Below are positions 1-11,971 of a DNA stretch of 64,000 bases, one piece after another. Source of the stretch: Mytilus californianus (lineage: Eukaryota > Mollusca > Bivalvia > Mytilida > Mytilidae); contig NW_026262659.1 of the NCBI RefSeq assembly GCF_021869535.1, positions 6,758,001 through 6,822,000 of the forward strand, read 5' to 3'. Numbering within the stretch: position 1 is the first letter of the stretch; each line of letters begins with the position of its first letter. A program made the translations under genes and the position numbers. The notes under the pieces are model-generated. The model did not search any database, was not told the origin of the DNA, and worked only from the letters and a program-made list of their open reading frames with translations.

Positions 1-410
1 CGGACTCAGGCTTCTTTTAAACTGAGTTTTACTGTCCGTATTGCTGTGTGTTTGTTTATTCTACATTGGTTAGAGGTATAGGGGAGGGTTGAGATCTCAC
101 AAAACATTTTAACCCCGCCGCATTTTTGCGCCTGTCCCAAGTCAGGAGCCTCTGGCCTTTGTAATCTTGTATGTTTTTTCTTAATTTTTTTCTTAATTAT
201 TCATTTATATGTTTTGGAGTTTAGTGTGACGTCCATTTTCATTGAACTAGTACACATTTTTGTTTAGGGGCCAGCTGAAGCCCGCCTCCGGGTGCGGGAT
301 TTTCTCGCTGTGTTGAAGACCCATTGGTGGCCTTCGGCTGTTTTCTGTTCTTTGGTCGGGTTGTTTTCCTTTGATACATTCCCCATTTCCATTCTCAATT
401 TTATAACTGG
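1..410 (-). repeat. Interspersed repeat, family I (cut by window edge)
   Basis: Positions 262-408 are the reverse complement of sequences at 21957-22095 and 35968-36113, with a shorter piece at 49985-50042. The shared core has GGAATGTGTCAAAG near one end and CCCGCACCCGGAGGCG near the other. Positions 60-160 carry a different module, with TGTCCCAAGTCAGGAGCC, that is shared with family A. The copy is therefore a mosaic of a family A-like head and a family I tail. I see no coding sequence; the 62-codon reading frame inside it also runs through the other copies only because they are repeats. Confidence 0.8.
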
Positions 411-830
411 ACCTAATAGGAATAACTATTACCACTAAAAAAAACTTTTCTTATTGCAGTAATGTCCTTTTTGAGTACATGGATATCATGTGTATAACAG
501 TGTGATTGGATAAATAAAAAAGACAGTAAAACAGATGGATCTGGGTGAATGGCAGAGCTTATTTGAAATTATAACGTTTATAATAGCTTGCTTTACGGTA
601 TGCGAATTGCTCATTATTGAAGGACGTACAATGCCCTAGCTAGAGTTGCTTACATCCACATTGTTTTACTCTAGTCGATAGTTGTCTTATTCCATACCAG
701 ATTTAGTTATTCATATATACAAATCTCAAAAATTTCTAAAGATGACCAAAAGTTTGTTATAAGTTGTTGACATTTCTATTTACATGCATGCAATTTCATC
801 TGAACGACACTTCACGACTACGTTATGTTT

Positions 831-893
831 TTCTTTTGTTTTTTTTTTGTTTTTACTTTTTTTTTTACTTTTACTTTTTTTTTTTTTTCTTTA
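831..893. repeat. T-rich low-complexity tract
   Basis: Runs of T are interrupted by single C, G or AC, so the other strand reads as a lysine-rich frame with no meaning as protein. Confidence 0.8.
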
Positions 894-1477
894 AGGATGT
901 ACACCTTTGAGGAGCCAAACGTTTCTAGAATTAAACTGTTTTTCTTAACATGATTTTTGGGTTTATATGACTGTAAAAAAATAATTGGTGAAGAAAAAAT
1001 CATATGATGGTGCACTTCTTTTTTTGCACCTGCCATTTGAAAGTACCCAATTCTGATGATTTTCCCATTTTTCATAAATTTTTACCCATTTTTGGGCTAT
1101 TATCATGAAAAAATCACAGTTTTACAATTAAACTTTTTTTCATACTTTCAATAAAGATGAATCTGAATAAATTTAACTTTAAAAAAAAACTATAAGTAGG
1201 TGTTAATATAAGAAAGTTTTATAAAATTTTGTTGCTTTTTCGTGTCAAATTTACCATGCTGTCTATTTTGTAAATTTGGGATTTTTCTCTTTTTTTAGAA
1301 CAAAAAGCAAATTATTTCAACTTCTTTGTTATAAATGATTGAAAAATACATATCTAAGAAATTTGAAAAGAAAAAATTGATATGAGATGTACATGTTTCT
1401 GGTAAAATAATTTCTTGTACCCCTCACCCATTTTCTCAACATTTTGGCTAATGAGACTGACTTGATTTGTATACCAA

Positions 1478-1533
1478 TGAGTAATACAATTTTCAGATTT
1501 TATTATAATAAAATTTGAAAATTGTATTACTCA
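1478..1533. repeat. 56-bp near-perfect palindrome
   Basis: Two 28-base arms beginning TGAGTAATACAATTTTCA are inverted with one mismatch and no loop. It lies at the end of an A+T-rich stretch (about 890-1560) whose boundaries I cannot set, because no second copy is in the window. Confidence 0.85.
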
Positions 1534-1559
1534 AAAACTACTTATTGTAAATACACAAT

Positions 1560-3710
1560 TTTTTCACAGCACAGACTTAAGTTTGATTATAATATTTTTT
1601 TTAAATTCATTGATATTTTCCACTTGTATCACATGTTTTGGCAATAATTCCAGAACGAAATTTTAACGAGACTGAAACGTCAGAAGAATACAACATTAAA
1701 GTCAATGTTTCTTTTTTTACCCCTTCATATGAAACTAATGTAGAATGTTCCTATCAATTTACACCTTCACACATAACTCTGACCATTCTATTGAGCTGTT
1801 GACATTGTCATTGTGGCTTTTGTGACATTTCGAAAGATTCAAATGAATTGTCCTCATTAGATAAAGAAAACTAATAAGTTGATAATCAATAGCTAAATGC
1901 CTTAGTAAGCATATCGGAAGATCCTTATTTCAGCCCAACCGGACCAAGGGTACATGTGAGCTAAAGTTAACACTGGTTGTCCGTCGTTGCCGGCCTTTGG
2001 CTATCGTCCGTCTTCGCCATTACGTTTTTTTTTTATTCTTTCCCCAATCAACAATCAAATAAACCAAAGGCTGGATAATCGTCTATATATATTATATATC
2101 CCTGGTGGATATTGGCAATCTTACCATATCTTTTATTTTCATTATTATATAAAAATAAAGCTGCCACTTTTTCTAAAGGTATCATATTTTACATTGTGTT
2201 ACCAGGTTAGCGATTCAGGTTCCTGTGAGTCTACTGTCTTTGCCTTTCTCTGCATTCCGTTGATTTATATTATAGAAAGTTTTATACAGACAAGTCAAGG
2301 GAGGTCATTAGTTAATCGAGGTTAGGTATATTTAGCCGTAACTATATAATATGAATTAATGTTGAATATGTAATGAGTCCATTAAAGGCTTTATAAGTTC
2401 TTCAGTAAATCCTATATGGTAGAATAAGAAAGTAAAATCTATTTGAAGAATAATTACAAAGTTCTATAATACGTTAAGTATATCAAGCGGAATTGCATTA
2501 AAACAAATGATGTAAAATGCTGTGATTTCCGTACATGTACGTGCATGTTTATGGAATCTGGTATTGTGCGCACAAAGCTAGTTTCGATATTGTTTGATTG
2601 GTTTTGCTTAAATATTCTGTTGAAAGGTTATTAGCTGTCAAATTCAATTAAAACTTTCACCATTTCATTTATAACGTACTTAAACGTATATCCAAACATC
2701 AGGGGGAAGTAGCGATTTGGTCCAGTTGAAAAAATCAAAACGGTGCGTATGATCACGAAGAGCGCACCTGGTGCCCCTACTAAAATTCGAAAAATTTGTT
2801 TTTGCATTAAAACGGTTTTTTTTACATCGAGCTGCTCATTTTGTTTCGTTCAATATCAATATAATAAATGTATTTAGACTGCTTTATAATGATATACCAA
2901 TTATAAAAAGGCTAATCAAGCAATTCAGGAAATGGTTTCAATTAGTAACAACCGTAAACATTATAATAATCAATGACCGAAATGTACTCTGAAGGCACAT
3001 GGCCAATTTTAAAGCAGCGTGTATTTATTTCAAACATATACGTTTTACAAATAGATTTAAGACGTCTTTATATTTTTTGTGTAGCATTAGTTGGGGTTTC
3101 GTTGATGGCAGAGCCTTCGTGTTATTCAAATATCAATATCACGTACAGGATATTCGATACTCGGTAAGCCTTTTATTAAAATCGCTTATGTAATACTTTT
3201 CCTGTTGAGGAAAACTTAACTTACTGACGTTGGGTTCATCTGTTTTCTCTCTGCACTTGAATTGTTAGATGATTCAAAGACAGGATTTCTGATGTGATGT
3301 TTTTATCTTTGATTTAATCATTAAAAGATTCACAAGGAATGAAAAATGCATTGTTGTAGATAAGAAATAACCTGTCTGATCAAGTAAATCAGAACAGTAG
3401 AATACAGATTGTACCCGTCTATAACTTCTGATCTTGTTTTATCAGATTCTGATATTCTTATCCCACAAATATCCATGTCCTCGCATCAAAGATTTATAAG
3501 ATTCATTTTGTTGGTATAGTTACATGACCTTCCAATATTTGTTTTGCACTGTAAATATTTCATTCTTTCAATTTTTGAATGAAGCATTTTATCAATACTA
3601 GTTACCCCCGATAAAATTTTAAGGTCTTTTTTTCGTGTAAAACTGTTGAGATATGAGTTATATCAAAATAATTTATGATTTTCTAGTACACAACACATGT
3701 TTCTGGAATA
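1560..3710. other. No recognisable gene or repeat
   Basis: This is A+T-rich DNA with short chance reading frames only (the longest is 112 codons at 1987-2325, without recognisable motifs). I see no repeat copy shared with the rest of the window. Confidence 0.5.
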
Positions 3711-3713
3711 ACC

Positions 3714-4930
3714 TTCATTCAATTCAATTCAATTCAAAGTTTTATTTAAAGTCGATATTCAATAAACTACATAACCACAAGCTCTAGTGAGCTTTTCAAA
3801 TGGACTGAATAACAACATATATACACACATACATAAGTCATGAAAACAACACAATTCTAAACATACAGTGCATAGTAAGATACCATAGATGACATATAAA
3901 AGTTAAAAAGCATAGTATGCAAAATAAAGTATATCTTGAAACATAGCACAAGTTAAAATGATAAGCACAGCAGATAATAGCAACTAAAAAAGCTAAACAA
4001 ATCAAACAGTCACACAAAAAATAAAAAATAAAAAAGCACAGGCACAGGCACACAAACACTATATGCATGCACTGCACTGGCATGAGCTGTTATTTGGATC
4101 CCATGTTTGTACCAATTTTTTGAATTGGTCAAAAGATGTTTCCATTCGACAATGGTTAGGCAGCTCATTCCAGATTTGTGCAGCGTTATCTTTAACCATA
4201 CCTGGTAGTTCTGACTCTCGGGAGTACTGCTGTTTTCTGTGATCTTAAATCATACTTCTGAATTATGATATCTATTAAATCATGAAGATACCTTGGACTT
4301 TTTTTGTGAGTTATTCTAAAAGTTTCTATTGCAATAGTTTTTATTCTTCTTATTTTTAAAAAAAGTTAATTTTGACTTTTCTAGCAGATTTTCGTATGAA
4401 CTATTATAATCTTCATAGATGAATCTAAGAGCTCTTTCTTGATTTTTTTTCCCATTTTAAAAGATTTGTTTTCGCTACACTAGTGCCAAATTACTGGACA
4501 ATAGTTAAAATTCGAAAAACTGAATGAGTAGTATACTGTTAACCTACCTAGCCTGTTTAAAAGAGGGGCGAAAGATACCAGAGGGACATTCAAACTCATA
4601 AATCGAAAATAAACTGACAACGCCATGGCCAAAAAAGAAAAAGACAAACAGACACACAATAGTACACAAAACACAACATAGAAAACTAAAGACTAAGCAA
4701 CACGAACCCCACCAAAAACTGGGGGTGATCTCAGATGCTCTGGAATAAATATTTACTCATTCGTTTTAGAATATTTAATTGTCTTGATGCCTTTTTACAT
4801 ATTTCAGATAAACGATTGTTAAAGTTTAAGTCCGAATCTGTAGTTATTCCAAGAAGTTTAACATTTTCTTCATCAAGGACATTCGTAAACAAACATTTAA
4901 GCCAAAAATATAAAACATTTAAGTGCATAT
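3714..4930 (-). mobile_element. LINE, 5'-truncated 3' half, split by a family B insertion
   Basis: On the minus strand this reads as the C-terminal part of a non-LTR retrotransposon reverse transcriptase. The pieces in order are LLGITTDSDLNFN and ICKKASRQLN (4731-4928), then after the insertion LGRLTVYYS, SNFNYCPVIWH (4480-4560), a degraded stretch with IRRIKTIAIETF, then RTTRYG, IWNELPNHCRMETSFDQFK and the Cys motif CQCSAC, followed by a stop near 4075. A 3' UTR of about 350 bases follows, with AATAAA and a short ATTGA-type tail (3717-3737), as in LINEs that end in a microsatellite. There are several frameshifts and stops. The exact clade (CR1, L2 or Jockey-like) is not settled. The copy is dead. 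Confidence 0.85.
4559..4742 (+). mobile_element. Family B repeat inserted in the LINE
   Basis: This runs from GAGGGGCGAAAGATACCAGA to TGATCTCAGATGCTCTGG and interrupts the LINE reading between KRMSKYL and LGRLTVYYS. The same sequence recurs at 48183-48358, 29508-29605 and 21040-21160 on the plus strand, and at 18730-18895, 21530-21770 and 36395-36470 on the minus strand. The middle carries GACAACGCCATGGCCAAAAA. No coding capacity is seen; it is likely non-autonomous. Confidence 0.85.
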
Positions 4931-5499
4931 ACCACTGAAAACATTATAAATTCTCTTTAATTACACCGAAAATCGAATTCATAATTGAAGGTCATGATAC
5001 TATACAAAGGGCTGTTGGTAAAATAGCTTTTTGTTTGTAAATTTTATAAAATTATTATCCCAGGTTCCCTTTAAAGGGTTAGTGCATGTGTATATTTACA
5101 TTCAGTTCTCTAGTTTATTCATGCCTTTTTTTTTAGTTGTGTTTATATACATTTAGCCTTTTCATTTGTAAAATTGCTCATCAGTGCTGTATTATGACAT
5201 TTTTGTCTACTGGGTATTCAGACCACATTCTTTTTTTAGGGGGATTCAGAAAATGCAGATGTGTACGGAACGTCCCGACTCGCATGGTTAAAATAGGTAT
5301 ATTCGTCATGGAATATACAACTGAAAGGAAAGTAATTTAAGGCATATCCGATGGAAGTCGTGAATAGTATGCACAATCGTGTAGAGCAAATAAAAATCTT
5401 CAGTTTAAAGTCATATGAAACGAGTTTCTGGTGATCATGATGGTAAGGAAATAATCTAACCAATGTATTCATATGAACTAAGCTAAGTCCTTCGTGTTA

Positions 5500-5523
5500 T
5501 TTTTTTTTTTTTTTTTTTTTTTT
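5500..5523. repeat. Poly-T tract, 24 bases
   Basis: This is an uninterrupted run of T. It could be a remnant tail of a retroposed sequence on the minus strand, but I recognise no body next to it. Confidence 0.9.
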
Positions 5524-5834
5524 ACATTTTATACAAATATTTCCTTCTATGATTGTTGATCGAACAATTTGGCTGCAAATTAACTTTTGGGTTTGTTGCC
5601 GAATATATCCGATCGTGCCCTTGATTAACAATCAACACAGAATCACGGAATACGTGTTTAATAAGTGACATGACAGAACAGTGTATACTTGGTTTTTATA
5701 TCCAGCCATGCTGGATCTGTGATTACTTCGGATTTTTAAGATAGTTCACAATTCTGAATTGGATATACATCATGCAACATATAGTGTGTTTTATGACAGG
5801 CGTATGGCTTGAAGAAAGCACATACATATAGAAT

Positions 5835-5895
5835 AATACATGGTAAAATCCGTATCGCATGCTGTATCACCACGAGGAACCAATATCAGTCCCGA
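5835..5895 (+). repeat. Short dispersed repeat, copy 1
   Basis: AAAATCCGTATCGCATGCTG here recurs at 6371-6402. The copy continues into CAGTCCCGAGGGCCGAAGG. The 77-codon frame at 5809-6042 runs through the repeat and is not likely a gene. Confidence 0.65.
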
Positions 5896-6370
5896 GGGCC
5901 GAAGGTCCTTAGATATACTATGATAATAAAGGGCACCGTGAAACTTGGTTATTATATAATAAACTTGACAACAAATATTGGGAAGATGGGTTGCATTCTA
6001 CATGAGGGAACAGCTGATAGTATCGTTAGTGAATGCATTTAAATACATGAAGATACATGGTCTTAAAATGTAATATTTGCCAGTTTCATAGCTCTATATT
6101 GAGCATGTAATAAGGTTATTAGAAACATCACGATGTGTATATATCTTCTAGTATGAACGATCCTGAATTTTGTCCTGACTATCATGAAACGGGATAAGCA
6201 AATAAGGGAGTTTATGAAAAAAAAATCCAAGTCAGCTGGAAAACTACAGGAAAATCATCATTTTGTTGTCTCTCTTATATTTTCGGACGATTTTAAAAAA
6301 GGATAAATCACGGATCTGTTATATATCATGAATATGGTTCTATTAAAATATATGATTAACAGATCAATAT

Positions 6371-6402
6371 ATGGCAAAATCCGTATCGCATGCTGTATCC
6401 CC
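6371..6402 (+). repeat. Short dispersed repeat, copy 2
   Basis: It shares TGGCAAAATCCGTATCGCAT and the following bases with 5835-5876, in the same orientation. Confidence 0.65.
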
Positions 6403-6913
6403 ACTTGTTTGTCGTTTATTTCAGTTGTGATCTAGAATGTACGTGTTTTATTTGTTCACTGAAACACGAAAGAAGTTCAAGGGATTCCTCTTGTCATTAT
6501 GTATGCGATTTAAATGTGCCAAATTAAATGATCCACACCAGTCACGCTATTCCCTGATACATGATCGAACTTTGGAATATTTTTAGACATCAGAATGTTC
6601 CATATACTGAGATAAAAAGGTAAGCTTTGATTTTCTGTGCATAAGAAAACCGGACATTCTTGATCGGGATAACAATAATCAAAATTAATGATAAAATTGG
6701 AAGGACGTAGATCGAAAAAATGTCAGACAAGACTTTTGTTGAAGCTTAGGGAAACAGTTGTTATGTCAGGTAAAACGGAGAATCGGTATATTTTGCGGCA
6801 ATATTTGGCTTTCTTTCAAATTTTATTTGATAATGGGTCAAATTCGGCAATCGATAATGATAAAACAGATAAAAAAAAAATACCATTAATATTATTCTTT
6901 GCAGCGTATATTA

Positions 6914-8531
6914 GGGACTGTGCAATATTTATCTGAGGGCCGATGCAAATTTGGACGGGGAACATACTTTTCTCATGCAAATAACTAGCGGGGCGTAAAG
7001 TTTTTTGGAAAAGACACTTGGCGGGGCGCATCATTTAAATAAAAATGGCGATTGCATAAAAAAAATAATTAAATCAGAGTAACAAAAATAAGGAACCATT
7101 CAAAATTTATCTGAGGGAAAATGAGGGTTTGATTTGAAGGACAGTGCAAATACTTTTTTACTGTAACTTAATGGAAATGAATTTTGGAATTTGTAAAAAG
7201 AGTAGATATTGGATATTCACAATGTAGCTATGAAGTGTAATGAAAATCCCATATAATTTGAAAAAGAAATTGTAATTTTCAAAGATGACTGTCTAATCAA
7301 TTTTAAGTTAAGTCCTTTTTAAGATAAGTTCATTTTCAAATAAGCAAGGATTTATATACATTTCAAATTGAGATAATAACAATGCAAAATAGGTTTTCGT
7401 TCAAGGGTTTGTTGCTTTTTACAATGTTTTATTCTAATTTCATCTTAAAACATTCATCCCGTAGAAGGAAAAAAACTGATACAGGATGTGCTGCTATATT
7501 TTGGTTGATACATCAAAACGCCTTTGTTGTGAAATAATTAATTCTAGTTCCTCTTTACTAATATCAACTAGTTAAGGGTTATAATAAGTCTCTTGAATTT
7601 CAAGGTTATTTAGTTGTTTTTCAGGGAGCTGCACAAATGAGTGTTATTGGTGTGAATAGGGAGTTTTGTTTCACTTGATGAAAACATTATGTAAAAAAAG
7701 GTTATGAAACAAGATAGTATTTTTAACTTGTATTATCTAATTTTGTTCGATTGTTAGATTTATAACAAAGTCATTTTAAAATTTTGTGAAAATTTTGCCT
7801 GCAGTGTTGTTGTATTTTTTGTTTTTTTGTTTGTTTGTTTGTTTTTTGTTTTTTTGTTTTTTTTTGGGGGGGGGGCGTGTCTAGCCACAAAGCAGATATT
7901 GTCTGTGCAGCACAAAAGCTTTAACTACCTTGTTTTTTTCAGTGGTGAGAACCCTAGATTTTTATAAATAAATTCTATAATTTTATTACTTTATCTTTTA
8001 TAGTGTACCAGGACATTTGTAAAGAATAGAATTATATGGTTATTTGATTTAAATGATGTTGAATGACATGTACACACATCAATATAAGTTTCAGTGAAAA
8101 TGAATATGGACCGGCCCATCCCTCTAATAAATTACGGTCCCTATAAGTACATGAACTGGTAAAACAATCTGAATGCAGTATATTAACATGCAGGTCCAAT
8201 TGCAACTATCTGTTATTGGTGATTTTCTTGTAATTTGGTGACCAGACATGGTTAAAAAAAATTATAAGTTGGTTATGAATACAATCAGAATAATATTTAC
8301 ATTTATTTAATTTGAAGTATGCACATTTTAGTTAAAAAAAATTATCATAATAAGTTTTGATATATATTAGTTTTCTGATTATTTAATAGCGGGGTAACTT
8401 TTTTTCAATAAACTGAAGCGGGGTAAGAACTTTTTTTTTAATAAATTTTAGCGGGGCAGAAATATTTTTTAAAATAATTAATTGCTGTACACCGGCCCAA
8501 CCTGCAGATAATTATCTTATCGCATAGTCCC
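6914..8531. mobile_element. Possible TIR element of about 1.6 kb
   Basis: The left end GGGACTGTGCAATA, then TTTATCTG and GGGCCGATG, matches the inverted right end GGGACTATGCGATA, then ATTATCTG and GGGCCGGTG, with small gaps. TTA flanks both ends (6911-6913, 8532-8534), which would fit a 3-bp target duplication of PIF/Harbinger type. No transposase is visible, so it would be non-autonomous. A weaker copy of the right end appears at 8110-8160, which makes the boundaries doubtful. A related sequence begins at 19525 (TCTGAGGGCTTGGCC). GCGGGGC phrases recur near both ends. Confidence 0.4.
7815..7877. repeat. GTTT low-complexity tract ending in a G run
   Basis: A T-rich GTTT-type microsatellite ends in ten or so G residues at about 7866-7875. 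Confidence 0.85.
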
Positions 8532-8539
8532 TTATAGTA

Positions 8540-10680
8540 ATCATGTACGTGTGTTTGTAGCAGAATATTAAGATATTGTAGAGTTGCCAATCCATTCAGA
8601 TAATTGTTTAAGATGTGCTAAATGGTATGGATATTGATAACTAATTTGTTTTTTATTTTGAGATAATATAATCTTCGAATCACCATCTGATAAATTTTCT
8701 CTTGGTTTCGTTTAAAAGAAAATAGAACAATGACAGCAAAATGTTTTTTTTTTTAATATAACTTAAGATTTGGCATATAATTAACAGATCAACATAAAGT
8801 CTTCAGCAATATACAAGTTTCTATGCAATATGTTGAGTTCCAAATTGACAAAAGTTTAGAGTCGTGAATAAATTTAATTGAGATATGCCATCAATGCCAA
8901 ATATTCTCAATTACAAGATAACCGCTGACGAGGATTCTGATATGTGACAGGCACATAGACATTTGGCGGGGTTAAGATTTCAACCCTCCCCCTTTGGCCA
9001 TATGGGTGATATCTCTAACTTTAACCAGTTAGCCAGCATTTAAGACAGTCGGCTCATAAACTCGATGACTTTAACCGCATGAAAGTCTTAGTGATTGAAT
9101 TAAACATTCACTGCAGTGGTGTTAGGCGAGATGTTCGGGAAAGCTTCTGGATAAAGGAACAAAGTCGACTTTATCCAAACGGCATCAAAAGGAAGTACTA
9201 GCAGTTTAATTCAATTATTTTATATATATACATGCAAAATTTACACAAACTACTACATTTTGGCATTTTTTAATGTATAGATACGCTGCCACGTCTAAAT
9301 AGTATAGAGTTTTGTTTTGTTTTATGAAGTGCAGGATTACGGTTAAATCAATAGTTCAAAATGCACCTGTATTGCTGTTTTAAACATGAACAACTAGTAT
9401 TGTATTGTAATACATTAATAAAGACATTTGACACTGAAGACGGCTATTTGTTCTGCCAAAATATTTGTCAACACGATTCCATCGTATATAAGTACCGTTG
9501 CGCAAAATCTTAAGACTTTTATATAATATTTAATCAGTTTTAAAAAATAACACTCATAGTATTTATTAAACATGGACAAAGATATCACTTCGACCTAGTA
9601 GTCTAATAGATGTTTTACAAGATAAACCATTTAACGTCTCTAATTAATAATATAAATGTGCATGTTCTACTTTAATTTTTTACCTTGAGAAATTTAACAT
9701 CGCATTAATTCTTTATTTTACTGCTTTCTTTAACAAATAATTGAACTATTATTTACCTAAATGCTGATATGAAATATGCACTGATTCTTCCATCTTTGTA
9801 GTCTTGCATCACTTTATGTTTATTTTGACCACGGTTATTGTGATATAATCTATGTGACATTCGCCTTAAGTGTAGATCTGATTAATTGAGGTTATACACA
9901 AGAAAAACTGGGGAGTAAAACTGCAAATGGAATCATTCATATTTGACTGTAAAAGATACAATTATAAATATTCCATTCAATTGTTCTTATCAAATATTGA
10001 ACTCTTCATTAGCAGTTGTTATCATGAAACAGAAAATTAAGCCCTGGTGAATTGCACTACATGTAGGTGATTCTACATCATATGTTAATTCAATTTTAGA
10101 ATTTTGGAAACTCATCATTCTTTGATGATAACACGGAAACAGCAGTAACACATCAATTTGAATCAAATTTTCAAACTTGTAAGGCACATCTGATTATCGA
10201 CCGACGACTCTCTATCAGATTTTATAAAATAAATTATTGTAAAGTGTTTTCTTCTATTGACAATTTAAGGGGATATACCTGGAGCATTGGAGATAACTCT
10301 TACAAATAACTAAAAGTCACTTGGATGTTTTAACCAGGCCGTTAGTCAGACAGTAGTCTATAAAGTCCATTGTTTACATTTGATTGTGAGGTTGGTGCTT
10401 TAGGCTACACCATTATAGACAGTTGGACAAGGTTGACTCTACCAAGCGTTAACTGAAGGTACTATTGTATATTGTACAAAGATTCATAGAGACAAAGCTG
10501 ATAGAGGTAGGCAATAAACATACAAACACTTTAAAAGGAACTTTTTAAAATTTGGAGGTTTATTAATTCTGCAGTTTCTGAAAGTCTTAAAGAATTTGTA
10601 ATCAAAGTAATTTTTTTACATATACTCAAACAGGTCAACTATTTGGATTACACAAAGATCACATCATTTTCTCTGTCAGT
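8540..10680. other. No gene recognised; scattered repeat scraps
   Basis: A family A scrap with GACAGGCACATAGACATTTG and CAACCCTCCCCCTTT lies at 8945-9000. TGTATAGATACGCTGCCACG at 9274-9295 is shared with 55877. Otherwise I see only A+T-rich sequence and chance frames. Confidence 0.5.
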
Positions 10681-10689
10681 AGTATAATA

Positions 10690-10780
10690 CCATTGGGATT
10701 AATGGGATTTCCTCAGGTTTACCTTGATTCGTATCTTATTGTTTGGACATCGGTAAACTACTGTTGTCCCTTATCAATTT
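10690..10780 (+). repeat. Family G fragment
   Basis: GGTAAACTACTGTTGTCC and the preceding TACCTTGATT match the tail of the longer copies at 54548-54740 and 56370-56560, and the copy at 46605-46760. Confidence 0.6.
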
Positions 10781-10801
10781 ACCTGACTTGAAAATTATGA
10801 C

Positions 10802-10802
<1 letters not shown>

Positions 10803-10835
<33 letters not shown>

Positions 10836-10852
10836 CGATTGATTGATTGTTG
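10803..10852 (+). repeat. (GATT)n microsatellite
   Basis: About twelve GATT units with one C substitution lead directly into the repeat that begins TTGGTGTTTAACGCC. Confidence 0.95.
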
Positions 10853-11130
10853 GTGTTTAACGCCATTTTTCAGCACTATTGATATATCGTGGTGGCCAGT
10901 TTGTATTGGTGGGAGAAGAGGGAGTGCCCACAGAGAACCATCGACCTTCGGCAGGAAAACTGGCAATCCCAGTCAATTAAGATTGGAGTCGAACGCATCT
11001 GCCACGTGTGGGGTTGGTCAAGCAGGAGGCGGTCATTATAGATTTACTGTTGTTGTTTTTGGTTTTACTATTTTGATTTTGGTTACTGATCTACACAAAG
11101 GCTATTTTAATGGCCAGGTCGATCAGCTTG
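10853..11130 (+). repeat. Mollusc repeat with GTTTAACGCC head
   Basis: It carries GGTGTTTAACGCCATTTTTC, then ACCTTCGGCAGGAAAACTGG and GATTGGAGTCGAACGC. The combination with an upstream GATT array is one I know as common in molluscan genomes. A shorter relative is at 32193-32270. GGAGTCGAACGC resembles a Pol III B box, so a SINE origin is possible. The 112-codon frame across it is a by-product. Confidence 0.65.
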
Positions 11131-11607
11131 GCAACCCACTAATCATGTCGATGTTTTACTGGTAGACGAAGCATGTTAAGAACCACTGTTGGGAGACGGT
11201 TGTAAACGGGTCTATCTCCGAACACCACGACTACAGGGCCCTCGGACGTTGAATGTCAAAACACCTCCCCATCCACAATGGGTGTTGGAGTGTATGCGGA
11301 CGCGGACCATTTTTTGTAACTGTAAGGCGGTGAATTAGTTTACAGCAACCAATAAATAGTATATCGTTGAACATTACGATCAGCATTACATGTTGTAGTT
11401 TTTTTTATAACAAGAGCTCATTAAGCACGTTCGTTTAGCTGTGAGGAATGAGACAGGTATGAATTGTGATGACGAATGGATGAGGTTTCAATGGTAAAAT
11501 GTTGTGCCCAAAATGATAAACGGTGGATTGAAACTGTACCATGAATTGACCAATCAAATCGTTTTGCTGATGTTCGAGAGTTTGATATTGCTACTACTTC
11601 TGCTGCA

Positions 11608-11870
11608 TTAAGCTGGGATTAAGGTTATTTCATTATGATTTTTGGCTACTCCTGGTGTGCTTATCTTTTTCTTTGGTGAGTTTTCGAGATATTTTCGTGG
11701 CTGACATTTCATTGGTATAACCCCAAGTTTCGATAAGCTCGTTATCCTCATCCTCCCTGGAACGTAGTATCGTTGATCATCTTGTAACTGAATTGCTGGT
11801 ATGGGTGGCTTTGAGAAGATCTTGTATAATTCGTATATATTAAAATAAATTTGTAAAATAATTTTCAGTG
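11608..11870 (-). CDS. Possible terminal exon of an unknown gene
   Basis: A minus-strand frame reads from about 11870 to a TAA at 11608. From the KPPIPAIQLQDD stretch onward it looks coding, with mixed charged residues, YVPGRMRITSLSKLG, and a basic tail KKKISTPGVAKNHNEITLIPA cut short here to its key residues KKKI and ITLIPA. The first 40 residues (asparagine- and isoleucine-rich) look like intron. It stands head to head with the membrane-protein exon at 11972, about 100 bases away. I recognise no domain. It may be a last coding exon, a transposon fragment or chance. Confidence 0.25.
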
Positions 11871-11949
11871 GTCCCTGACTGAAATTAGTTATCTTCTTTA
11901 CGCTAAGATTAAAGATTGTCATGACGACGTTTTCACTGATCAATGTGAT

Positions 11950-11966
11950 TAACTTTAAATTTCAGG
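11950..11966 (+). promoter_or_regulatory. Probable 3' splice site before the membrane-protein exon
   Basis: TTAACTTTAAATTTCAG ends six bases before the ATG at 11972. The paralogue has TTAACTTTTCATTTAG in the same place before its ATG at 44300. Conservation of an acceptor-like site in both copies suggests a 5' UTR intron and DNA-level duplication, not retrocopying. Confidence 0.5.
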
Positions 11967-11971
11967 TGGAA

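Noticed and set aside
818-1075. 85-codon minus-strand frame with a lysine-rich tail
   Set aside because: The tail is a translated poly-T tract and the rest shows no motif.
1987-2325. 112-codon plus-strand ORF
   Set aside because: Tyrosine, isoleucine and phenylalanine-rich, as chance frames in A+T-rich DNA are; no motif and no flanking signals.
10736-10966. 76-codon minus-strand frame with repeated INQS
   Set aside because: It is the (GATT)n microsatellite translated.
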